From: Paracoccaceae bacterium
GTDB lineage: Bacteria; Pseudomonadota; Alphaproteobacteria; Rhodobacterales; Rhodobacteraceae
Length of the DNA stretch: 64,000 nt
Assembly: GCA_014872875.1 (NCBI GenBank)
Contig: WKFI01000005.1
Location: 434,001-498,000 of the forward strand
Direction: 5' to 3'
The translations under genes were made by a program, and so were the position numbers. The notes beneath the pieces were generated by a model. That model worked only from the letters and a program-made list of their open reading frames with translations. It did no database searches and was not told the DNA's origin. Positions 52,278-61,503 of this stretch are shown piece by piece. Within the stretch, counting starts at the first letter, position 1. The number at the start of each line of letters is the position of its first letter.

Positions 52278-54233
52278 TCAGTGATCCCTCCGTTTCGAGA
52301 AGTAGTCTTCGGTTCGCCGAACCGCAGGGCGTTCGCCGCCGGAAAACGGATCATCAGTGCGCTTGAACTGGGCCTCGACCCGACAATTGTCGCACATGCA
52401 GATCATCCGGGCCGTGTCCGAGGTGGCAAACATCTGATGTTTGCCCGCGAGTTTCTCAAGAATGCGTTCCACCGTTGATTTCACCCCGAACGGGGCGCCA
52501 CATTCCACACAGAGGAACGGTTCTTCTTCATGCAGGACTTTCTGCGACAGCGCCGCGTCGTCCAGATCCAATTGCGGGATCAGGCTGATCGCGTTTTCCG
52601 GGCAGATATTGTGGCACAACCCGCATTGCAGACACGCCGCTTCCTGAAACTTCACCTGCGGCATATCCGGGTTGTCGACCAAGGCCCCGGACGGGCACAG
52701 CGACACGCAACTCAGGCACAGGGTGCAGGCCTCCGTGTCCACCAGCACAGCGCCATAAGGCGCACCCTCGGGCAAAGTAATCGGGACTTCCGAATTGGGA
52801 TTCAGGGCCTTGGCGGCCAGTCTTGCGACCTCGCGACGCTCTCCCATCGGCAATACCGGTGCGACGGTGCTGGATTTGACCTCATCCCCGAACAGCGCCT
52901 CTACCAAAGCGTCAGGATCACCGTGGTCCAGAATCTCCACCCGGTCTCCGCCCGAGATCACCCGCGCCAAGTGCTGCTCGGACTGCAAGGCATCCGTTTC
53001 CGTTTTCGGTCCGATCAGCACCGACACCTGCGCGAAGCCAACAGCCAAGGCGGCCAGCATCTCTGCATGTCCAAAGCCCGAAACCTGATCCAATTCCATC
53101 GGGATCACATCCGCAGGCAATCCCCGCCCGAACCGCGCCGCCATCCGGATCATTTCGGCTCCATGCGCATCATGCACCAACAGGCGCGGATCCTTGCCAC
53201 CCGCCTTGGCAAACCCTTCGGCCAGCGTGCGAATGCGCAGCAACAGATGCGACAGGTTCGGCGCGTCATAGGTGATCGCGCCGGATGGGCAGACCGCTGC
53301 GCAGGATCCGCAGCCCGCACAGACCATCGGATCAATTGCCACATGTTCCCCGGAGGATGTGATGGCCCCGGTTGGACACATATCAAGGCATCGGGAACAG
53401 GCGGGCTGTTCGGCGCGGGAATGGGCGCACAGGCTTTCGGTCATCTGCACGTAAAGCGGCTTTTCGAACGTGCCCACCGATTGCAGCGCCATCAGTGCAA
53501 GCTTCTGCACGGCCAACGGGTCTTTGGGATCGGCCCTAAAATACCCTTCGCGCTTCTCAGGCGCTGTGACCAAGGGCGCACCGCCCGCCACGTCAATGAC
53601 CAGATCACAGGCCGATACGGCCCCGTCCTGCGGCGGCGTCAGTACAAACGCCCCACGCCCCGATGGCTCCACCTGTTGCAGCGCGTCGATGCGGATCTTG
53701 AAACCGCCCAACGCACCTTCGACCCTGCGGATACGCCCTCGGACCACGTCGAACACACGGTCGGCCGGGATCTCTTCCTCATCGCTCAGCAACACGGTCA
53801 CCGCCAGACTGCCCGACAGAACGCGCGCCAACGGCACGGCAACGTCGGACGCACCGATGATCAGGCAGGTCCCTTCCGAGATCACGTCGACACTGTGCGG
53901 CACCTGCGCTGGCAACATGGCCTCTGCGACCAATGCGGCCATTTTCGCCCCGGCCCTGTCGGCCTCCTCAGACCAGCCGGCCCGATCGCGGATATCGACA
54001 AACCCGGGAGGCGCGACCTGAAGTTCCTCGGCCAGTTCCTCGAAAACCAACCGCTCTTGCTGGCAGGCAATGACGGCATCTCCGCCCGCAATCAGTTCGG
54101 CCGCCTGCCCGATCTGCCGTGTACACAAATGCGAAAATCCGGCAGTGCACTGACCAGAAAAACCCTTGGAAATGGTTGCGTCGTCGATCGGTTGGCTACC
54201 GCCGCAATCGCACAAAATCAGGCGTTTGGACAT
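52278..54233 (-). CDS. Multi-cluster 4Fe-4S ferredoxin-like protein of the formate dehydrogenase cluster
   Basis: 651 residues, cytoplasmic. Four ferredoxin-type Cys clusters are visible: CSRCLDMCP, CAGCGSCAAVCP, CTLCLSCVSLCP and CLQCGLCHNICP, plus CVECG and CMCDNC near the C-terminus. The N-terminus also has Cys residues (ILCDCGG). The architecture resembles HdrA-related or FdhB-like electron-transfer hubs. Genes of this type sit divergently beside the DUF3305-DUF3306-TorD-fdh cluster in Rhodobacteraceae, which suggests a role in electron transfer or in formate dehydrogenase maturation. The ATG at 54233 is preceded by GGGAGAG. Confidence 0.85.
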   Translation of the reverse strand: MSKRLILCDCGGSQPIDDATISKGFSGQCTAGFSHLCTRQIGQAAELIAGGDAVIACQQERLVFEELAEELQVAPPGFVDIRDRAGWSEEADRAGAKMAALVAEAMLPAQVPHSVDVISEGTCLIIGASDVAVPLARVLSGSLAVTVLLSDEEEIPADRVFDVVRGRIRRVEGALGGFKIRIDALQQVEPSGRGAFVLTPPQDGAVSACDLVIDVAGGAPLVTAPEKREGYFRADPKDPLAVQKLALMALQSVGTFEKPLYVQMTESLCAHSRAEQPACSRCLDMCPTGAITSSGEHVAIDPMVCAGCGSCAAVCPSGAITYDAPNLSHLLLRIRTLAEGFAKAGGKDPRLLVHDAHGAEMIRMAARFGRGLPADVIPMELDQVSGFGHAEMLAALAVGFAQVSVLIGPKTETDALQSEQHLARVISGGDRVEILDHGDPDALVEALFGDEVKSSTVAPVLPMGERREVARLAAKALNPNSEVPITLPEGAPYGAVLVDTEACTLCLSCVSLCPSGALVDNPDMPQVKFQEAACLQCGLCHNICPENAISLIPQLDLDDAALSQKVLHEEEPFLCVECGAPFGVKSTVERILEKLAGKHQMFATSDTARMICMCDNCRVEAQFKRTDDPFSGGERPAVRRTEDYFSKRRDH

Positions 54234-54409
54234 GGCTCTCCCTTTTTTTGTCAGCCTAGGCATAGGGGGCGACCGAACAAAACCCCGCCTTTAGGCGTAC
54301 TTGACCGAACAGCATCCCAGCGCGTTTCTTTGTATGTGGAGCACCTGCGCGGTCCTTCCAGACCGCCTTTGGCTGCACACATTGGATCAAGCCTTTTGGG
54401 GAGGAGTGC

Positions 54410-54967
54410 GTGATCGACCCTGACACACGAAAGATCGACATGCCACTGGGCATCGTCATGCGTCGGACACCCGGCGTTACACGATGGGCCAAATGGGCTT
54501 GGCGGGCGGTGGCTGTCCTGCCCGGTGCGGGTCCTGCGAACTGGACCGAACTGCGCCGTGAAGGCGACGCCGTGGAATATCATGCAGCCACCCTGACGCT
54601 CACCCTATGGCGGGACGAAGTGGAAGCTTACCGCATCAATCTCTCCGACGGGGTGCCCTCGATCTATCTGGTGCTGCGGGAGGAGCTCGAAAACGACCCG
54701 CCACTGGACCCGGTGCTAGTCACGGCCTCCCCGTATGAAGGTCAAGACTATGCCGACACTGCCGAAGACATCGTTGAAAAGATCCCGATGTCTGCGGGCC
54801 TTATCGCCTGGGTCGATGCTTTTGCCCGCGCTATGCCCGAACCCGAGCCTTTCAAGAAACGCAAGCGCGACAAGAAACGGATCGACCTGGTGGAAGATGG
54901 CAAAGGCGATGCCCGTATCCGGCAGGCTTCGGACGTTTACCGCGCCCCGACACGGAGACGTCAATGA
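54410..54967 (+). CDS. DUF3305 formate dehydrogenase accessory protein
   Basis: 185 residues beginning with GTG 54410, preceded by GGGGAGGAG. The family hallmark PLGIVMRRTPGVTRWAKWAW is near the N-terminus, and the DUF3305 body runs to about residue 140. A basic Lys/Arg tail follows. DUF3305 proteins occur only next to formate dehydrogenase genes and are thought to help its assembly; no activity is known. It overlaps the DUF3306 gene by ATGA. Confidence 0.9.
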   Translation: MIDPDTRKIDMPLGIVMRRTPGVTRWAKWAWRAVAVLPGAGPANWTELRREGDAVEYHAATLTLTLWRDEVEAYRINLSDGVPSIYLVLREELENDPPLDPVLVTASPYEGQDYADTAEDIVEKIPMSAGLIAWVDAFARAMPEPEPFKKRKRDKKRIDLVEDGKGDARIRQASDVYRAPTRRRQ

Positions 54968-55644
54968 CCGAGAAGGAAGGGTTCTGGGCCCGCCGTCTGA
55001 AAGCCGTTCAGGAGGAAGAGGAACAAGAGGCCCGCGCAGCCGCGCTGAAAGCTGAACAGGAAGCCGCCCGGAAACAGGAAGAGGAGTGGGAGGGCAAAAC
55101 CGAAGCCGAGATCCTGGCCGAGCTTGACCTGCCCGACCCCGACACGCTGGAAAAAGGCGACGATTTCAGCCGCTTCCTGAGCGACCAGCTTCCTGAATCA
55201 ATCCGGCGCCGGGCGCTGCGGCGGCTGTGGCGTCTGAACCCGGTTCTGGCCAATGTCGATGGCTTGGTCGATTACGGAGAAGATTTCACTGACGCGGCCA
55301 CCGTGATCGAAGGGCTGCAAACCACCTATCAGGTCGGCAAGGGCATGTTGGCTCATGTTCAGGAAATCGCCCGGCAGGAGGAAGAAAAAGCGGCCGCCGA
55401 AGCGGATGAACTGGTGGCTGAAACAGAGCCCTCAGCCCCCCCCGAACAGGAGACGGACGACAGCGCTCAAACGCTCCAATTTCCTGACGAAAATACCCCG
55501 GATACAGCGGTGGATACGACCCGAATTACGACCATTGTCGAATTCCCCGAAACCGGTGCGCAATCGCATACTGAAACCACCGCAGAGGCCGAGGTTCCGA
55601 TCCCCCGCCGCATGCGCTTCGAATTCGAAGGACCCGATACATGA
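54964..55644 (+). CDS. DUF3306 formate dehydrogenase accessory protein
   Basis: 226 residues, strongly charged. The N-terminal FWARRLKAVQEEEE... region is a long helix rich in Glu/Ala. The DUF3306 core contains DLPDPDTLEKGDDFSRFLSD and RRALRRLWRLNPVLANVDGL. The C-terminus is acidic and low-complexity. Its function is unknown apart from its constant place with formate dehydrogenase. It overlaps both neighbours by four bases. Confidence 0.9.
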   Translation: MTEKEGFWARRLKAVQEEEEQEARAAALKAEQEAARKQEEEWEGKTEAEILAELDLPDPDTLEKGDDFSRFLSDQLPESIRRRALRRLWRLNPVLANVDGLVDYGEDFTDAATVIEGLQTTYQVGKGMLAHVQEIARQEEEKAAAEADELVAETEPSAPPEQETDDSAQTLQFPDENTPDTAVDTTRITTIVEFPETGAQSHTETTAEAEVPIPRRMRFEFEGPDT

Positions 55645-56258
55645 GCCAGGCCGAAATCGCTTCGACCCAGCCCCAGATTGACAGCGAAGACCGTCTGCGG
55701 GCGGATTTCTACGGCTTTCTGGCCCTGCTGCTTGCGCGTCCTCCCGGCAAAGACACTCTTGCCCAAACCGCTGCTCTGTCGGGAGATGACACCGAATTGG
55801 GGCAAGCCATCGGCACTTTGGCGCGTGTCGCAAAGCAGACCAACCCCGCCGCCGCCGAGCGTGAATTCAACGCTTTGTTCATCGGTTTGGGGCGTGGTGA
55901 ACTGCTGCCTTATGCCAGTTACTATCTGACCGGTTTCCTGAATGAAAAACCTCTGGCAATCCTGCGCAGGGACATGGCCGCGCATGGCATAACCCGGTCG
56001 CCCAATGTCTATGAGCCTGAGGACAATATCGCCTCGCTGATGGAAATCATGGGCGGCTTGATCACCGGCGCGTTCGGACGCCCGGCCCCGCTGGCCGATC
56101 AGAAGACCTTTTGGTCCAAGCACATTGGCCCTTGGGCCATACATTTCTTTTCCGATCTCGAAACTGCTCAGAACTCGGTTCTCTACGGCGCGCTCGGAAG
56201 CGCCGGCAAGGCGTTCATGGAGATCGAACGCGAAGGATTTCGAATGTTGGCGGAATAA
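55641..56258 (+). CDS. TorD/DmsD-family chaperone for formate dehydrogenase
   Basis: 205 residues, all-helical. The YASYYLTGFLNEKPLAILRRDM segment and FGRPAPLADQKTFWSKHI are typical of TorD-like chaperones. They hold the Tat-dependent molybdo/tungstoenzyme until cofactor loading is done, here presumably the alpha subunit 390 bases downstream. The start overlaps the DUF3306 stop. Confidence 0.9.
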   Translation: MSQAEIASTQPQIDSEDRLRADFYGFLALLLARPPGKDTLAQTAALSGDDTELGQAIGTLARVAKQTNPAAAEREFNALFIGLGRGELLPYASYYLTGFLNEKPLAILRRDMAAHGITRSPNVYEPEDNIASLMEIMGGLITGAFGRPAPLADQKTFWSKHIGPWAIHFFSDLETAQNSVLYGALGSAGKAFMEIEREGFRMLAE

Positions 56259-56348
56259 GCCGCCATCTGGCGCCCACTCAAGATCCCGGGCGCGCTTCAC
56301 GGTCTGGAACGTACAGACCACACAGCCAATGGGGAGGGGAGGAAACCC

Positions 56349-56537
56349 ATGAGCACACCCAAGGACGACGGCGCCACCCGTCGGGACTTTCTCAAACTGG
56401 CGGGCACGTCGGCACCCGCAGCCGTCGCAGCGGCCGCGCTGAGCGGAACCGAAGCGGCTGCCGAAGAAACCGGGGATCAGACCCGGATGCAGGATAACGC
56501 GCACACGCGCGCGTATTTCGACAGCGCCCGGTTCTGA
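56349..56537 (+). CDS. Small Tat-signal protein of formate dehydrogenase clusters (TIGR02811 type)
   Basis: 62 residues. A twin-arginine signal (ATRRDFLKLAGTSAPAAVAA) makes up most of the protein, followed by an acidic tail with QTRMQDNAHTRAYFDSARF. I know it as the formate dehydrogenase region Tat target; its function is undescribed. The ribosome site GGGGAGGGGAGG is strong. It is separate from the alpha-subunit gene (108-base gap), so the two Tat signals belong to two proteins. Confidence 0.9.
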   Translation: MSTPKDDGATRRDFLKLAGTSAPAAVAAAALSGTEAAAEETGDQTRMQDNAHTRAYFDSARF

Positions 56538-56645
56538 AACCGGTACGAACTGCCCCACCCCGGCCGACGGTTGCGATTGGCCCTGACGCCGGATTTGAAC
56601 CTGACCCTAGCCAGCCACGCGATGTGGCAAGCAAGGAGAACCATA

Positions 56646-59543
56646 ATGCTTAGGAAAAAGACCAACGGGGTTGCGAGACGCCCCCAGCGGACAAGTATCC
56701 TGTCTCAGGTCGCCGAAAAAACGGTTGACCGTCGCGCCTTTTTGCGCGGATCCGGCCTGGCCATTGGTGGTCTTGCCGCATTGGGTGCTACCGCAGGCAC
56801 CGTGACAAAAGCGAACGCCGCCGCCACAGCAACTGCTGGCGCCGTCGATCTTGTGAAATCCGTCTGCACGCACTGCTCGGTCGGTTGTACCGTCGTTGCC
56901 GAAGTGCAGAATGGCGTCTGGATCGGGCAGGAACCCGGTTGGGACAGCCCATTCAACCTGGGCGCCCATTGTGCCAAGGGGGCTGCAGTCCGCGAGCACG
57001 CCCATGGCGAACGCCGCCTCAAGTACCCGATGAAGAAAGAAGGCGGTGAGTGGAAGCGCATCAGCTGGGAACAGGCGATCGACGAGATCGGCGACGGCAT
57101 GATGAAGATCCGCGAAGAAAGCGGCCCGGACAGCGTCTATTGGCTGGGCTCGGCCAAGCACAACAATGAACAGGCTTACCTGTTCCGCAAGTTCGCCGCC
57201 TATTGGGGCACGAACAACGTGGATCACCAGGCCCGGATCTGTCACTCGACCACCGTTGCGGGTGTTGCGAACACATGGGGCTACGGCGCCATGACCAACA
57301 GCTACAACGACATCCACAATTCCAAGGCCATTTTCATCATCGGTGGCAACCCGGCCGAGGCGCACCCCGTCTCGCTACTGCACGTTCTGCGCGCGAAAGA
57401 GCAGAACAACGCGCCGCTCATCGTCTGCGACCCGCGGTTTACCCGCACCGCAGCCCATGCCGATGAATATGTGCGCTTCCGTCCGGGCACCGACGTTGCC
57501 CTGATATGGGGCATTCTGTGGCACATCTTCGAGAATGGATGGGAAGACAAGGAGTTCATCCGTACCCGTGTCTGGGGCATGGACCAGATCCGCGACGAAG
57601 TCCGCAAGTGGACCCCGGAAGAAGTTGAGCGTGTCACCGGTACACCGGGCAGCCAGCTGCGCCGCGTGGCCCGTACCATGGCCAACAACCGGCCCGGTAC
57701 TGTGATCTGGTGCATGGGCGGAACCCAGCACACCAACGGCAACAACAACACCCGCGCCTATTGCGTACTCCAGCTGGCGCTGGGCAACATGGGCACATCG
57801 GGTGGCGGCACCAACATCTTCCGCGGCCATGACAACGTGCAGGGGGCAACCGACCTGGGCGTCCTCAGCCACACCCTGCCTGGCTATTACGGCCTTTCGG
57901 GCGGCGCCTGGGCGCACTGGGCGCGTGTTTGGGGCGAAGAGCCTGAATGGCTTGCCGGTCAGTTCGACAAGATCACCGGCAAGGACGGCAAGGAAAAGTC
58001 GCTTCAGAACGAACGCGGCATCCCGGTCAGCCGCTGGATCGACGGGGTTCTGGAAGACGCCGAGAACATGGACCAGCCGAACAAGGTGCGGGCCATGGTG
58101 CTCTGGGGTCACGCCCCGAACTCGCAAACCCGCGGTCCGGAAATGAAGACGGCGATGGAACAGCTGGACATGCTGGTCGTGGTTGACCCGTATCCCACCG
58201 TTTCGGCCGTTCTGCATGACCGTACCGATGGTTGCTACCTGCTGCCGGCCTGTACCCAGTTCGAAACCCGTGGCTCGGTCACGGCCTCGAACCGGTCGCT
58301 GCAATGGCGCGACAAGGTGGTTGATCCGCTGTTCGAAAGCCTCCCGGACGAAGTCATCATGGCCAAGTTCGCCAACAAGTTCGGCTGGGCAGATCGCCTG
58401 TTCCGCAACTATGAAATGGAGGATGCCGAAACTCCCAACGTGGAAAGCATCACCCGCGAACTGAACGCCGGGCTGTGGACCATCGGCTATACCGGGCAGT
58501 CTCCGGAACGTCTGAAACTGCACATGGCCAATCAGCACACGTTCGACAGGACAACGCTGCGCGCCAATGGTGGTCCGGCGGACGGCGATTATTACGGTCT
58601 GCCATGGCCATGCTGGGGCACGCCCGAGATGAACCATCCGGGTACGCCGAACCTGTATGACATGTCGAAACCGGTGGCCGAAGGCGGCCTGACCTTCCGC
58701 GCCCGCTTTGGCGTGGAACGCGATGGCGACAACCTGTTGGCCGATGGCGTCTTCTCGGTGGGATCGGAAATCCAGGATGGATACCCGGAATTCACCATGC
58801 AAGGGCTGATGGACCTGGGCTGGGACAGCGACCTGACGGACGCGGAACGCGCCGCCATCGACGCTGTGGCCGGACCCAAGACCAACTGGAAGACCGACCT
58901 TTCGGGCGGGATCCAGCGGGTTGCCATCAAGCATGGCTGCGCGCCCTTCGGCAACGCCAAGGCCCGCGCCGTAGTCTGGACCTTCCCGGATCCGATCCCG
59001 TTGCATCGCGAGCCGCTCTATACCAACCGTCGCGATCTGGTCGCGGATTATCCGACATACGAGGACCGGCACGCCTATCGCCTGCCCACACTCTATGCTT
59101 CGATCCAGAAAAACGACTTCTCGAAAGACTACCCGATCATCCTGACTTCGGGCCGTCTGGTCGAGTATGAGGGCGGCGGGGATGAAACCCGGTCGAACCC
59201 ATGGCTTGCCGAGCTGCAGCAGGACATGTTCGTCGAGATCAATCCGCGCGACGCCAACAATCTTGGCATTCGCGACGGGTCTCAGGTCTGGGTCGAAGGT
59301 CCGGAAGGCGGCAAGGTCAAAGTCATGGCCATGTTGACTGAACGTGTCGGGGCCGGCGTGGCCTTCATGCCCTTCCATTTCGGCGGCCACTATCAGGGCG
59401 AAGATCTCAGGTCGAAATACCCAACCGGAGCCGATCCCTATGTCCTTGGCGAGAGCACGAACACCGCTCAGACCTATGGCTATGACTCGGTCACCCAGAT
59501 GCAGGAGACGAAAGCCACTCTCTGCAAAATCTGGACAGCGTAA
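56646..59543 (+). CDS. fdhA: Formate dehydrogenase catalytic (alpha) subunit, cysteine type
   Basis: 965 residues. A Tat signal has Arg29-Arg30 in VDRRAFLRGSG. The 4Fe-4S site uses Cys74, Cys77, Cys81 and Cys109. Cys199, followed by His200 in ARICHSTTVAG, is the metal ligand position; it is Cys, so no selenocysteine is needed. The rest is the bis-MGD domain set of molybdo/tungstoenzymes, ending with the beta-barrel around ILTSGRLVEYEGGGDE. It oxidises formate to CO2 in the periplasm. The start 56646 is preceded by GCAAGGAG. Mo or W cannot be distinguished, but TupA nearby hints at tungsten. Confidence 0.95.
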   Translation: MLRKKTNGVARRPQRTSILSQVAEKTVDRRAFLRGSGLAIGGLAALGATAGTVTKANAAATATAGAVDLVKSVCTHCSVGCTVVAEVQNGVWIGQEPGWDSPFNLGAHCAKGAAVREHAHGERRLKYPMKKEGGEWKRISWEQAIDEIGDGMMKIREESGPDSVYWLGSAKHNNEQAYLFRKFAAYWGTNNVDHQARICHSTTVAGVANTWGYGAMTNSYNDIHNSKAIFIIGGNPAEAHPVSLLHVLRAKEQNNAPLIVCDPRFTRTAAHADEYVRFRPGTDVALIWGILWHIFENGWEDKEFIRTRVWGMDQIRDEVRKWTPEEVERVTGTPGSQLRRVARTMANNRPGTVIWCMGGTQHTNGNNNTRAYCVLQLALGNMGTSGGGTNIFRGHDNVQGATDLGVLSHTLPGYYGLSGGAWAHWARVWGEEPEWLAGQFDKITGKDGKEKSLQNERGIPVSRWIDGVLEDAENMDQPNKVRAMVLWGHAPNSQTRGPEMKTAMEQLDMLVVVDPYPTVSAVLHDRTDGCYLLPACTQFETRGSVTASNRSLQWRDKVVDPLFESLPDEVIMAKFANKFGWADRLFRNYEMEDAETPNVESITRELNAGLWTIGYTGQSPERLKLHMANQHTFDRTTLRANGGPADGDYYGLPWPCWGTPEMNHPGTPNLYDMSKPVAEGGLTFRARFGVERDGDNLLADGVFSVGSEIQDGYPEFTMQGLMDLGWDSDLTDAERAAIDAVAGPKTNWKTDLSGGIQRVAIKHGCAPFGNAKARAVVWTFPDPIPLHREPLYTNRRDLVADYPTYEDRHAYRLPTLYASIQKNDFSKDYPIILTSGRLVEYEGGGDETRSNPWLAELQQDMFVEINPRDANNLGIRDGSQVWVEGPEGGKVKVMAMLTERVGAGVAFMPFHFGGHYQGEDLRSKYPTGADPYVLGESTNTAQTYGYDSVTQMQETKATLCKIWTA

Positions 59544-59558
59544 GGAGGAGAAGAGGAA

Positions 59559-60155
59559 ATGGCAGCAAGAGCAAAGTTTCTCTGCGACGCCGAGCGCTGC
59601 ATCGAATGCAATGCCTGCGTGACCGCGTGCAAGAACGAGCATGAAGTGCCTTGGGGCATCAACCGCCGCCGGGTGGTGACCATCAATGATGGCAAACCCG
59701 GTGAACGGTCGATCTCGGTGGCCTGCATGCACTGTTCGGACGCGCCCTGCATGGCCGTGTGCCCGGTGGACTGCTTCTACCAGAACGAAGAAGGCGTCGT
59801 CCTGCACTCCAAGGATCTGTGCATCGGCTGCGGCTATTGCTTCTACGCGTGCCCGTTTGGCGCGCCGCAATACCCGCAGGCCGGCAACTTCGGATCGCGC
59901 GGCAAGATGGACAAATGCACCTTCTGCGCCGGTGGCCCCGAGGAGACCCACTCGAACGCCGAGTTCTCCAAATATGGCCGGAACCGGATCGCCGAAGGCA
60001 AACTGCCCATCTGCGCCGAGATGTGTTCGACCAAGGCCCTGCTGGCGGGTGATGGCGACGTTGTGTCGGCCATCTACCGCGAACGCGTGGTGGCCCGTGG
60101 CTTTGGCACCGGCGCTTGGGGCTGGGGCACCGCCTATGAACAGAAAGGCGGCTGA
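59559..60155 (+). CDS. fdhB: Formate dehydrogenase iron-sulfur (beta) subunit
   Basis: 198 residues with four 4Fe-4S motifs. The first is CIECNACVTAC (Cys14, 17, 20, 24); the second is CMHCSDAPCMAVCP; the third is CIGCGYCFYACP; the fourth is CTFC with CAEMC. It carries electrons from the alpha subunit to the cytochrome b subunit and is exported with alpha by the Tat signal of the latter. It starts 15 bases after fdhA, with GGAGGAG upstream. Confidence 0.95.
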   Translation: MAARAKFLCDAERCIECNACVTACKNEHEVPWGINRRRVVTINDGKPGERSISVACMHCSDAPCMAVCPVDCFYQNEEGVVLHSKDLCIGCGYCFYACPFGAPQYPQAGNFGSRGKMDKCTFCAGGPEETHSNAEFSKYGRNRIAEGKLPICAEMCSTKALLAGDGDVVSAIYRERVVARGFGTGAWGWGTAYEQKGG

Positions 60156-60172
60156 GCCTGTCTGAAAAGCTT

Positions 60173-60263
60173 CCGACCGGCGCTATGCGCGCCGGTCGGA
60201 CCCGCGCCGGAATTCGTTGCGAATTCCACGCCGTTCTCCGGGACGGAAAACGGCTTGCGCCAA
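60173..60263 (+). promoter_or_regulatory. Run of hairpins between fdhB and fdhC
   Basis: CCGACCGGCG/CGCCGGTCGG (60173-60199) is followed by GGAATTCG/CGAATTCC with a three-base loop (60209-60227) and then GCCGTT/AACGGC around 60231-60255. There is no T-run. Possible roles are mRNA protection or adjustment of subunit ratio. Confidence 0.5.
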
Positions 60264-60291
60264 GCTCCCCTGTTTTCTGAGGATCTTACCC

Positions 60292-61500
60292 ATGCGTGTC
60301 TTCCTTTCGTTGCTCACCTGCCTGATGTTCCTGCTGGCACCCCTGACGGGTCCCGTCATGGCACAGGAGGCTCCGGATCGGTCCGCAACCGGCGGTGCAA
60401 CCACCTTGGAAGACATCCTTGCCCGGCAACGCGGTGAGACCGTGGACGACGCCTACCGATCATCCAACACCGGCTCGGAAGACCTCTCGATCGAGGCTCA
60501 GCTGGGTATTCTGGGCGGCGCGTCCGACAGCGACGTCTACCGCGCGCTGCGCTATGGCTCGGCTGATGTTACCGTCTCGTCGCGCAGTCCGGGTGCCGAG
60601 GTTATCATCCAAGATGGCGGCATGTGGTGGCTTCAGGTCCGCCAAGGCCCGCTGGCCCAATACGGCGGATACCTTGTGCTCGGGATGCTGGGCGTGCTGA
60701 TCCTGTTCTTCCTGATCCGCGGCCGCATCCGCATAGATGGCGACAAGACCGGCCGCACCGTGACCCGCTTTCGCAGTTTCGAACGTTTCGGGCACTGGCT
60801 GTTTGCCGGGTCGTTTGTCATTCTCGCGATCACCGGGTTGGTGACGCTGTATGGCCGCCCCTACATCATCGGGCTGATCGGCAAGGACGCTTTCGCCAGC
60901 ATGGCGGTGGTGTTCAAATGGATCCACAACAACATCGCCTGGGCGTTCATGCTGGGACTAGTCATCGTCACCGTGAACTGGATCGCCCACAACATCCCCA
61001 ACCGGCATGATCTGAAATGGCTGGCACAGGCCGGTGGTCTTTTCTCCAAGGGCGTGCACCCCCCTGCCCGCAAATTCAACGCGGGCCAAAAGATCATCTT
61101 CTGGGCGTGCATCGTGCTGGGGGTTTCGATTTCCCTGTCCGGCCTGTCGCTGCTTTTCCCCTTTGAACTGCCGATGTTTGCCAAGACCTTTGCCATTCTG
61201 AATGATTTGGGCATCTCCGGGCTCCTAGGTCTGGGCACCCTGCCCGAAACCATGGCGCCTCATGAAGAAATGCAGTACGCCCAGCTGTGGCACGTGATCG
61301 TGGCCTTCATCTTTATCGCCATCATTCTGGCGCATATCTATCTGGGTTCCGTCGGGATGGAGGGCGCCTTTGACGCCATGGGCACCGGCGAAGTGGAAGA
61401 GCAATGGGCCCGTGAACACCATTCTCTCTGGCTGGACGAGGTGAAAGAGGCCCAGGCCAATCCCGACCAGCCCAAGACCTCCACATCTCCGGCGGAATGA
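60292..61500 (+). CDS. fdhC: Formate dehydrogenase cytochrome b (gamma) subunit
   Basis: 402 residues. A signal peptide-like helix (~4-22), a periplasmic extension of about 100 residues, then a cytochrome b561-type core of membrane helices. Heme-ligand His candidates are in FERFGHWLF, KWIHNN and LWHVIVAF, with others near AHIYLG. The subunit accepts electrons from fdhB and passes them to quinone. The N-terminal extension, ahead of helix 1, is typical of FDO/FdnI homologues in Rhodobacteraceae. ATG 60292 is preferred (GAGGA upstream). Confidence 0.93.
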   Translation: MRVFLSLLTCLMFLLAPLTGPVMAQEAPDRSATGGATTLEDILARQRGETVDDAYRSSNTGSEDLSIEAQLGILGGASDSDVYRALRYGSADVTVSSRSPGAEVIIQDGGMWWLQVRQGPLAQYGGYLVLGMLGVLILFFLIRGRIRIDGDKTGRTVTRFRSFERFGHWLFAGSFVILAITGLVTLYGRPYIIGLIGKDAFASMAVVFKWIHNNIAWAFMLGLVIVTVNWIAHNIPNRHDLKWLAQAGGLFSKGVHPPARKFNAGQKIIFWACIVLGVSISLSGLSLLFPFELPMFAKTFAILNDLGISGLLGLGTLPETMAPHEEMQYAQLWHVIVAFIFIAIILAHIYLGSVGMEGAFDAMGTGEVEEQWAREHHSLWLDEVKEAQANPDQPKTSTSPAE

Positions 61501-61503
61501 TCC

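Noticed and set aside
57240-57245. Possible selenocysteine in the formate dehydrogenase
   Set aside because: The metal-ligand codon is TGT (Cys199), not TGA, so no Sec is used.
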